Assembly: GCA_021521415.1 (NCBI GenBank)
Contig: JAIQDT010003574.1
Coordinates: 206,398-270,397 of the forward strand
Reading direction: 5' to 3'
DNA length: 64,000 nucleotides
From: Bidens hawaiensis
Lineage: Eukaryota > Streptophyta > Magnoliopsida > Asterales > Asteraceae
Below, piece by piece: positions 1 through 8,578 of this stretch; the stretch's first letter is position 1; the number at the start of each line of letters is the position of its first letter. The position numbers were made by a program, and so were the translations under genes. Under the pieces are notes generated by a model that was not told the DNA's origin, did not search any database, and saw only the letters and a program-made list of their open reading frames with translations.

Positions 1-16
1 TGTTTAGCAAATGCAT

Positions 17-2079
17 TGTAACACCCCGACCAATGGCGGATTATACATCGGGGCGCCACGTATTGTTTCATTACTCGTGACACTATTTGGGTGTCAATAT
101 TTAATAAATACATTTTCATTGCGCACGCGCAGAACACAATCGTAAAGTAACATAAATCATATCATAACTTAAAATATTCAAATAACATAATTCGTCTTGT
201 TACATTTTAATCTAGGTCCAAAGAAAAAGAAAACATCCTACGCGTCCTTGAGATTCCCAAAAGCAGCTACAGCAAACCTGAACATGTGTTAAAATAAAAC
301 GTCAACACTTGCGTGTCGGTGAGAAATCAAGTTTAATAGATATAAATAGATAATAAACACTGCGCGCAACATGTGCTTAACTGGGGTTTAACATAGGGTG
401 TAATCAGATTGTGATCAAGCCTTAGATCATAGCTCATAGTTCAATCCGTGCTCCCAATTGAGCACAAAAACAAGAAATCATACGTGCATTTGTAACAAAA
501 CAAGAAAACCGTAAACGATAGGTCTCCCGTGTTCATCTAATGGATCCATGAAAACTTCGGAATAGGCCGAACAAAGCGGTTAATGATTCACACATACAAA
601 TAAACAGCCAAGTAAACGTCCATAACACATGGGGTTTTGCGCACATAAATTTCATAAACAAGTTTAAGACTCAAGTTGTACGAACACATGAACATCCCAA
701 AACGTTAAAAATAAAAGGGGATTAAGTACGAGATTACTCACCTGAAAAAGGTGTGTTGAAAGATAATGCAAGAACCAACTTTTAAACAAGCACAAGTTAA
801 CCTATAAATAAGAGGTTATTGGTTTAACGATTGGTTTTTTTATGTCTTGAATATATGCAGTAAGTATCGATTTTGTTAGTTAAACAAATTAAAACAAAAT
901 ATATATATTTATATTTACCGAGATTCTGGGCAGAACAGAAGAGAAGACGGAGGCAAGGAGAGGAGTTGGAGCTGCTGAGGAAACTAGGGCAGAGAGCAAA
1001 GGGAGAGAGAGATTTGGGGAGTGTTTAAGTGTAGTGTGTGTAGTGTTAAGAAAATAGTTTTATTTATAGGAAAACCCTAGGGAACACAATCCCTTAAAAA
1101 GAGGAAAAGATCTTATCAAATCAAGCAAAAGATATCTAAAAAGCACAAGAAAACAAAAGCAAAAGATATCAAAAGATATGCCGGCAGCTGCAGGGGATGG
1201 GGAAAGGCTGACAGGTTATAGGTCAAAGCATGGGAGGTGTCAGATAAAGCACTGTTCAAGGCATGCAAAAGAAGATTTCAAAAGATTATGTCAGTCACTT
1301 TTTCTGTCAACCAATAGGATTGGTGCGCATGCTGCGCCGAAAGTGGCTTTTCGGACAGATGTCGGAACTGACCTAAAGTGCTCATACAAAAGATAAGATA
1401 TTTCAAAAGAATACAAGCTGACCTAAACAGAAGAAAAGACTTAAGGTCTAGCGCAAGAAGACTCGAGCGCGCGCGAGGGCGGAGGCAGACAGAGAACAAT
1501 TCTAAGCGCGCCGCGGGAAGAACTATAATCCTTAGCGCGTCGCGAGAAGAACTACAATCCTTAGCGCGTCGCGGGAAGAACTACAATTCTTAGCGCGCCG
1601 CGGGAAGAACTATAATCCTTAGCGCGCCGCGGGAAGAACTACCATTCTTAGCGCGCCGCGGGAAGAACTACAATCCTTAGCGCGTCGCGGGAAGAACTAC
1701 CATTCTTAGCGCGCTGCGGGAACAGTTCGCCTCGCGAATCGCAGGAACAGTTGGTCTTCGCGCAGGCTTCCTTGTAAGGAGTCTGGCCCGTGGAGCTGCG
1801 CAGACATCCTTAGGCGGGAAGAACCAAAGGACAAGCAAAGAGTTAAGAGAGAGGGTTTCAAGGCTTAAGGGGGTTAAGCAGAGGGGCGGGACGGCGACAA
1901 GAGAGAAAAAGAGGCGGGACGACGGAAATGAATTATTATTATTAGTAAGTAATATAAATATATATATATAATTTATTTAATGTTAAATTTACAAAGATTA
2001 ATAATCAAATTTTAAATTATAAAAAGAATCGGGTTCGAAAACGGGTACCTGGGTCGGGTCGAATTGGGAAGATGTCACA
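17..2079 (-). repeat. Element C left LTR (3' LTR in element orientation)
   Basis: The 2063-bp LTR runs from TGTAACACCCC to GATGTCACA on the plus strand. The same sequence recurs at 3683-4534 plus 13528-14738. It contains the 29-bp tandem array at 1499-1738. It is joined directly to gag sequence at 2080 with no recognisable polypurine tract. Short ORFs inside it have no coding support. Confidence 0.92.
1499..1738. repeat. 29-bp tandem array inside C LTR (8 copies)
   Basis: The core AGCGCGCCGCGGGAAGAACT recurs every 29 bp, with GCGCG at 1506, 1535, 1564, 1593, 1622, 1651, 1680 and 1709. The copies are GC-rich and differ at single bases. They are head-to-tail with no spacers, so this is a minisatellite in the LTR and not a CRISPR array. 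Confidence 0.9.
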
Positions 2080-2973
2080 GGTTAAGGCATAGTTATGAAC
2101 TACAGGGGGTGTTGGGTAGGTTGACAGTGGGTTAAGAGCGTGTACTGGAGGTTGGTAGGCGGGTTGCTGGACAACAAGCGGGTTGGTAAGCGCGTAGGCT
2201 TGATGTTTGCGCCTGCGCTTGAGGTTGTTACGGTTTGAGGGTTCTGGCTTGGTTTCTGTTGGTTCTGGGACAGTCTTGGTGAGTTTGGTCTTTTCGGCTC
2301 CCCGCAGGAACAGGGTTCCTGCCCTGACATGGTTGTCGCTGAGCACAGCGGCCAACTCGATGGCGTCAGAGAGGGTTGCTGGGTTCCTGGCCCATACAGA
2401 ATCTTGAATTTCCATGGGGAGACCCCCAAGAAACTTCTCGATGGCTCGGCGGGAAGGGGTAACTAGGTGTGGGACAAGCAAACTTAGTTCGTGGAAGCGC
2501 GTAGCGTACTCGCGCGCTTCGCCACTGTACTGTTTCAAGTTCCAAAATTCCTCCTCAAGGCGCTTTATTTCGTTGGGAGGGCAGAATTCTCTAGTCACAA
2601 GTTCCTTGAATTCCTCCCAAAGCATGCTAGAAGCAGCCTCTGCGCCACGCGCGTGAGCTACTCCGTTCCACCAAGTAAGCGCCCTTGATTCTAGGACACT
2701 TGAGGCGTATAAGGTTCGTCGGTCTGGAGGGCATTGGGTATGGAGGAAGGTGTTCTCAATTTTCTCGAGCCATTGGAGCATTACGGTAGCTCCTTCAAGC
2801 CCTGTGAATTTCGGAGGGTTACCCACATTAAAGGATTTAATACTGTATCCGGAGGGGTTGGTATTATTTTGGTTTAAAGCTTGGGCTATCGCGGCGGCCA
2901 TTTCCTGAGAACGTTGCTGCCTACGTCTGCGCGCGGCTTCTCTCCTCTGATGACGGCGAGATAGCGGAGGCAT
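2017..2973 (-). pseudogene. gag: Element C gag, truncated; C-terminus runs into the LTR
   Basis: An open frame of 318 codons starts at ATG 2973 with an Arg-rich N-terminus (MPPLSRRHQRREAARRRR). It contains a Ty3/gypsy capsid-type domain around residues 50-210, with landmarks PPKFTGLEGA, LQWLEKIE, ALTWWNG, FKELVTREF and LGGLP. Such proteins form the particle that packages element RNA. The reading frame passes the internal/LTR boundary at 2080, so about the last 20 residues are encoded by LTR sequence. The usual CCHC zinc knuckle is absent and there is no pol. It is open to the stop, but as a gag it is an incomplete, chimeric protein. Confidence 0.85.
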
Positions 2974-3184
2974 TCTATAAAAGTTTTAATTTTTGTTAAT
3001 ATCTTGGTATGGGAAATCGTTTTAGCGCAAGGTAAATGCTATCAAATTTTGTTTCACGGAGTTAAATGCTATCTCTCCTCTGATGACGTAAAGCTTGTTT
3101 CACGGAGTTAAATGCTATCAAATTTTGAAATAAAATATGAATTTAAATGCAAACTTAATACAGGTAATAAATTCGGATTGAAAA

Positions 3185-3445
3185 TCGACAATTCATGCAT
3201 CACCATGACTTTCCGAGTTCTCAATTTAAAATATCGAGTAAACGAGCATTGAAGGTTGACAATTCATGTATCACCATGACTTTTCAAATCTTCAATTTAA
3301 AATATCGAGCAAATGAATATGGGAGATTGACAATTCATGTATCACCATGACTTTTCAAATCTTCAATTTAAAACATAGAGTTAATGGTAATTAAAAATCA
3401 ACTATTCATGTACCACCATGACTTCTCGGATTTTCAATCCCCACA
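3185..3445. repeat. ~71-bp tandem repeats in C leader (4 copies)
   Basis: The motif ACAATTCATGTATCACCATG recurs near 3188, 3259, 3330 and 3401, each followed by a short AT-rich tail. The copies lie between the tRNA primer site and gag, in the untranslated leader of the minus-strand transcript. No coding potential is seen in the leader. Confidence 0.8.
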
Positions 3446-3667
3446 ACAAACGAATATGTAAGTAAAGAAATAAATTGAAATTTAACAATAAAAATCGAAA
3501 GATCGCGAATAAAACATGAAATCATGTGCTGCGTATGCGCAAGCATATTTTATAAATATCGAGTAATTAACAATTAGCGCGCAAACATGAGATATTTCTC
3601 ATGCGCGAGAAGGGACTCTTAGGTATTCTAGGTCGTTACGTCTAACCACCTATCCTAAAGTCATGGA

Positions 3668-3679
3668 GCTCTGATACCA
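3668..3679 (-). other. Element C primer-binding site (tRNA-iMet)
   Basis: GCTCTGATACCA on the plus strand is the reverse complement of TGGTATCAGAGC, the classic plant initiator-Met tRNA primer site. It lies 3 bp from the LTR start at 3683 and fixes the element on the minus strand. Confidence 0.93.
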
Positions 3680-3682
3680 ATC

Positions 3683-4534
3683 TGTAACACCCCGACCAAT
3701 GGCGGATTATACATCGGGGCGCCACGTATTGTTTCATTACTCGTGACACTATTTGGGTGTCAATATTTAATAAATACATTTTCATTGCGCACGCGCAGAA
3801 CACAATCGTAAAGTAACATAAATCATATTATAACTTAAAATATTCAAATAACATAATTCGTCTTGTTACATTTTAATCTAGGTCCAAAGAAAAAGAAAAC
3901 ATCCTATGCGTCCTTGAGATTCCCAAAAGCAGCTACAGCAAACCTGAACATGTGTTAAAATAAAACGTCAACACTTGCGTGTCGGTGAGAAATCAAGTTT
4001 AATAGATATAAATAGATAATAAACACTGCGCGCAACATGTGCTTAACTGGGGTTTAACATAGGGTGTAATCAGATTGTGATCAAGCCTTAGATCATAGCT
4101 CATAGTTCAATCCGTGCTCCCAATTGAGCACAAAAACAAGAAATCATACGTGCATGTGTAACAAAACAAGAAAACCGTAAACGATAGGTCTCCCGTGTTC
4201 ATCTAATGGATCCATGAAAACTTCGGAATAGGCCGAACAAAGCGGTTAATGATTCACACATACAAATAAACAGCCAAGTAAACGTCCATAACACATGGGG
4301 TTTTGCGCACATAAATTTCATAAACAAGTTTAAGACTCAAGTTGTACGAACACATGAACATCCCAAAACGTTAAAAATAAAAGGGGATTAAGTACGAGAT
4401 TACTCACCTGAAAAAGGTGTGTTGAAAGATAATGCAAGAACCAACTTTTAAACAAGCACAAGTTAACCTATAAATAAGAGGTTATTGGTTTAACGATTGG
4501 TTTTTTTATGTCTTGAATATATGCAGTAAGTATC
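3683..4534 (-). repeat. Element C right LTR, first part (before insertion of A)
   Basis: This matches 17-868 of the left LTR almost base for base. It stops at GTATC (4530-4534), which is repeated at 13523-13527 as the target duplication of element A. Confidence 0.92.
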
Positions 4535-5017
4535 TGAAGAGGTAGGTCCCAGCAAAGCCCAGTTGGACCCGCAAGACTCACCTAAAAGAGGGACGTCTGC
4601 GCAGAAACCAACTGGATCCGCAGGACCAACCATGCTCAGAGACGTGACGTCCTTACGCGCAGTACGCAAGCTGGTCCCGCAGGAAATGCCTCCCGATGGT
4701 GAAGGACTCCGCCTGTTCCCGCAGCCTCGGATACAAGCCATCAGGGAAGGCCACCCGCGCAGCAAGGCTACACGCACAAGGCACTTAGCTCTCAATCACT
4801 CAGTGTCACCTGAAGGAATGAGCGAAGCCGGGAACAATCCCGCACAAGGGCGGGATGGGGAATACTCCCGCCCAAATAAGCCAGTCCGTACGATACAGGA
4901 AGATCTTCTGTACTGTACCTGACGAGGTATGGGAAAAAGATCTGACTAAAGATACGACAGCTTATTGACAACAGTATGGCGAGCAGCATGCTCCTGCACT
5001 GTATGTCACTATTAGCC

Positions 5018-5172
5018 GCTGCCTACTCACCAACTACTGTCATACCACGTGCGTAGCCGTCAGTTGGTGGAACAGGAATAGTATACAGCAGGCCTGGTCG
5101 CTATCAGCCGCTACCTACCCACCAACTACCAGCAGGGCACGTGCGTAGGCTACTGTTGGTGGAACAGGAACA
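5018..5172. promoter_or_regulatory. Two G-box-centred inverted repeats in A U3
   Basis: CACGTG occurs at 5046-5051 and 5138-5143. Each is bracketed by ACCAACTA upstream and GTTGGTGG downstream, giving two tandem (~92-bp period) stem-loop-capable units just upstream of the TATA box. CACGTG is the classic bZIP/bHLH site of plants; an enhancer role here is inference. Confidence 0.55.
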
Positions 5173-5213
5173 CTGTTGCAGCCGGCCATACCTCTTTGGG
5201 AACCTACCTTCGG

Positions 5214-5222
5214 CTATAAATA
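5214..5222 (+). promoter_or_regulatory. TATA box of A left LTR
   Basis: CTATAAATA is a good plant TATA box, placed in the LTR where U3 should end. It would drive the sense gag RNA, with transcription expected to start about 30 bp downstream. The same box is at 13210-13218 in the right LTR. Confidence 0.7.
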
Positions 5223-5527
5223 CCACAAATGGTATGACCATCTCATCTTATCATATCTTATCACATTATCATCATATTATACCTGATATCTGCTCTAGCA
5301 ATCTCTTAATATACATTTATATTTAAAGAGCAATCTAGTCTGATTCTCACGCCGGAGGGTGGTCACAAGGAGGAACCCCCCCCCCCTTCTCAGTGACAAG
5401 CTCACGGTGTCTGTTTTGCAGGTTATCAGAAGAACCATCTTTACCGGGTCTAACCCCTCGTGGGAAACATCTATCTAACCCCCAGGTTACCCGTAATCTG
5501 CCCGGGGTCCGGTTAGTGTTTCTTCAT

Positions 5528-5541
5528 TGGCGCCATCCGTG
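5528..5541 (+). other. Element A primer-binding site
   Basis: TGGCGCCATCCGTG begins one base after the LTR end. The TGGCGCC start is typical of plant Ty3/gypsy elements primed by a tRNA ending in GGCGCCA. The remaining bases do not match tRNA-Asp, so the exact tRNA is left open. Confidence 0.75.
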
Positions 5542-5591
5542 CATAAAGCTAGAACTTTATTTTTCTCCAGTTTTTTCAAACTTCTACAAAG

Positions 5592-7046
5592 ATGGTTAGA
5601 GAAATTCCGGTAACCACAACCCCAACTACTGGGGTGAATACCGGTAACACAGTTTTTACAAACACTACCCCGGTTACCCAAGCCGGGGCAAGTGAAGTAA
5701 ATTTTACGAACACTACCCCAGTTACTCAAGCTGGGGCAAGTGCAGTAAATGATCGCCTACTGGGATCCACTGATACCCAGTTTGAGAAACGAAGACTCCC
5801 CCGCCAAACTCTCGATGAAGTTAAGGCATGGGCGGAGGCACGGCAAAAGGAATTCCAGGCTGAGTTGGACAAACGCTTGCGTTCCATACAACAGGCCGAC
5901 GAATTCGAGTACTGGGAGGATGACTCGGAGGAATCCGACTCCGACGCGAACCCTCGCCATAGGGCAAAAGGGAAGCGTAAGGAAATGGAATCCCAACCGA
6001 AAAGGCATTTTGGACAAGCCTTCAAACCAAAAAGCACAGGTGGAAGTCCACGAGACTTCTCCAAAACGTTCAGACCAAACATTGCAAATGCAGGAACGTC
6101 CAAGTTTGCAAGGGACATTGCGGAAGCAATCGCCCCAAAGAGTGCCAAACAAATGCCTAACATAGGCACATATGACGGTATATCTGATCCAGACGATCAT
6201 TTGAACAGGTTCATAGCGGGGGCAACCGTCAGCAATTGGACGGAACCCACCTGGTGCTACATGTTCCAAATGACGCTTGTTGGGGCTGCTAGAGCTTGGT
6301 TTGATCGTCTACCGGTCAACCACATCTACGACTGGGCAGACTTCCAGCAGAAGTTTAGCCAACACTTCAGCCAGCAACGGAAGTATACCGAGGAGCAATG
6401 GACAATCCTCAAATGCATACGAGAAGAAGATGAATCTCTGCCAAACTTCATCACTCGCTTCAACTCAAAGAAGCTAAGTTTGGGCAATATCAGCGAAGAT
6501 CTTGTTCGCGCTGCCTTTATCCAGGGCGCGCATGACCCAGAGCTCATCCGCACCCTAACGGGTAAAGATGGCATGCCATCCACATGGGATGCCATCATGA
6601 CAGCAGCAAAACGCTATGCGGAAACGGAGAAGCAACTGGGTAGAGATCTCCCCCTGAGCACAAACCTCTACACTCAGAAAACGAGAGAAGACAACGTCCT
6701 CACCGCCCGATTAAATAAAAAGCGGAAGCTAGGCATTTGGCAGTCAAGGGTAAACTTTGACACCTCATCCGGCTTGCAACATCGATTGGGCGGAAGGGAT
6801 AATGTACATCCGCACCGGAACTCCAGATGGACGCCACTCACCAAGAGCGTCACTGAGATATTCGCTGCTGAAGAGCTCCCATGGCCAAAGCCTCCAATAA
6901 TCCGACATCGTCATGATGCTGATCGGAGCAAATACTGTGACTTTCACAAGACAAAAGGCCACAACACTGAAGAATGCATAGACGTAAAAGACATGGTTGA
7001 AGCATTTGTCAGAGATGGGACGCTCGCGCACCTCGTGGCGCAATAA
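5592..7046 (+). CDS. gag: Element A Gag polyprotein (484 aa), intact
   Basis: This is a complete 484-codon frame, 65 bp after the LTR. The N-terminus has two imperfect Thr-rich repeats (FTNTTPVTQAGAS), then an acidic patch (residues ~110-125) and a basic stretch (GKRKE). The capsid-type domain lies at about residues 195-335 (PNIGTYDGISDPDDHLNRF, ARAWFDRLP, FQQKFSQHF, FITRFN). Near residues 450-463 is a CX2HX4HX4C knuckle (CDFHKTKGHNTEEC), which binds nucleic acid and differs from the usual CCHC form. Gag would form the particle carrying element RNA. No protease or pol follows. The copy in B is also 484 aa and nearly identical, so selection or very recent spread has kept it open. Confidence 0.9.
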   Translation: MVREIPVTTTPTTGVNTGNTVFTNTTPVTQAGASEVNFTNTTPVTQAGASAVNDRLLGSTDTQFEKRRLPRQTLDEVKAWAEARQKEFQAELDKRLRSIQQADEFEYWEDDSEESDSDANPRHRAKGKRKEMESQPKRHFGQAFKPKSTGGSPRDFSKTFRPNIANAGTSKFARDIAEAIAPKSAKQMPNIGTYDGISDPDDHLNRFIAGATVSNWTEPTWCYMFQMTLVGAARAWFDRLPVNHIYDWADFQQKFSQHFSQQRKYTEEQWTILKCIREEDESLPNFITRFNSKKLSLGNISEDLVRAAFIQGAHDPELIRTLTGKDGMPSTWDAIMTAAKRYAETEKQLGRDLPLSTNLYTQKTREDNVLTARLNKKRKLGIWQSRVNFDTSSGLQHRLGGRDNVHPHRNSRWTPLTKSVTEIFAAEELPWPKPPIIRHRHDADRSKYCDFHKTKGHNTEECIDVKDMVEAFVRDGTLAHLVAQ

Positions 7047-7329
7047 AGGCTGAGCAGAAGGGTGCGTGTAGGACCCCAGCTGGGGAAAACACGAATAAAA
7101 ATTATAGCTTCAATGGCGAGACTACATGCTGCGTAAAGAACGAGATCCCGAACCAGGTGCGTATCGGCTCGATGGCACTCCCATCCCAACAACATGGAAG
7201 GGAGCTCATTCACACAGTTTGCATGTAAATCAATTCCAATTTGTAAAGAAAAGGCCAAGAGCCACTTCTAATGGAAATGATTCTCTTTAGAACATCGAAG
7301 CTGATGATTTTACTTTTCTGAACACTAAT

Positions 7330-7760
7330 GTGACGGCATTCACATTACGTGAAGTCGTTGCGTGGGAAGGCGGTCCTACCCGCACAAACCCAATAACAGG
7401 AAAAAACCTTCACGCAGGTCAGTTGAAAGGAAAAAGTTCAGCACCCAAAAATGAAAGTGCCGGTCTATCCGCACGAATCATAATGAGGAAACTGAACAAT
7501 AACCTATCAACAACCGCGCGTCGAACGGTTAAACTATGCAACACTGGTAACGGCATTCACATTACGTGAAGTCGTTGCGTGGGAAGGCGGTCCTACTCGC
7601 ACAAACCCAATAACGTGAAAAACCTTCACGCGGGTCAGTTGAGGGGGAAGAGTTCAATTATTCCATTAAATGAAAGTGCCGGTCTATCCGCATGAATCAT
7701 GAAAGGAAACTGAACACTAACCTATTGGCAACCGCGCGTCGAACGGTTCAAAAGTTTTGC
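7330..7760. repeat. ~217-bp tandem repeat (2 copies) after gag in A
   Basis: CGGCATTCACATTACGTGAA occurs at 7334 and 7551, each followed by GTCGTTGCGTGGGAAGGCGG and a shared tail ending near CCGCGCGTCGAACGGTT. It is noncoding. The stretch 7047-7329 between gag and this block shows no feature. Confidence 0.8.
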
Positions 7761-7762
7761 CC

Positions 7763-8375
7763 AAAGGATGAGGATAACCTACACGCAGGTCAGATATGGG
7801 TAAAGTTTTGCCATCCTACTAAGTGCAAGTGACGGTTCTACCCGCACAATCACGAAAGAGGAAGCAAAACTTCACACCTATTATCAACCACGTTCAAAGG
7901 TTAACTTATCCTCAAAGGATGAGGAAAACCTACACGCAGGTCAGATAAGGGTAAAGTTTTGCCATCCTACTAAGTGCAAGTGACGGTTCTACCCGCACAA
8001 TCACGAAAGAGGAAGCAAAACTTCACACCTATTATCAACCACGTTCAAAGGTTAACTTATCCTCAAAGGATGAGGAAAACCTACACGCAGGTCAGATAAG
8101 GGTAAAGTTTTGCCATCCTACTAAGTGCAAGTGACGGTTCTACCCGCACAATCACGAAAGAGGAAGCAAAACTTCACACCTATTATCAACCACGTTCAAA
8201 GGTTAACTTATCCTCAAAGGATGAGGAAAACCTACACGCAGGTCAGATGAAGGTTAAAGTTTAGCCATCCTACTAAGTGCAAGTGACGGTTCTACCCGCA
8301 CAATCACGAAAGAGGAAGCAAAACTTTAACCCATAATCAACCACGTTCAAAAGGTTAACTTATTCTACACTTGGA
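7763..8375. repeat. 151-bp tandem array (4 copies) in A
   Basis: The unit begins GATGAGGAAAACCTACACGC and recurs with GAGG at 7770, 7921, 8072 and 8223, exactly 151 bp apart. It is noncoding and lies between gag and the 3' end of the antisense gene. B has only two copies, so the array changes size between insertions. Nothing else is seen up to 8578. Confidence 0.9.
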
Positions 8376-8578
8376 AAATTGCTAATTTAAACTAAGTATG
8401 CAAGTCATAAGTTTATAAAGCAATAAACCCAAAGAAGGAAATAACAATCTTATACGCAAAAAGATTAATATTTCACAAACGAATTATTACAAGAATGGCC
8501 GGGTAACTACCCGCCTACGAAAAGAAAATAAATACATCTGTACAAGACTATCCTAGCAATGGGAAGGGATCTTCAGGA

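Larger units (their letters stand above)
4535..5526 (+). repeat. Element A left (5') LTR
   Basis: The LTR starts TGAAGAGGTAGG and ends TGTTTCTTCA. It is 992 bp, the same as the right LTR. The U3 part holds ACGTGACGTC near 4642, two CACGTG-centred repeats and a TATA box. A poly-C run near 5379-5388 differs slightly from the right LTR. Confidence 0.93.

Noticed and set aside
1499..1738. CRISPR-like array of 29-bp repeats
   Set aside because: The repeats are head-to-tail without spacers, lie in a plant LTR and recur in the other LTR; it is a minisatellite.
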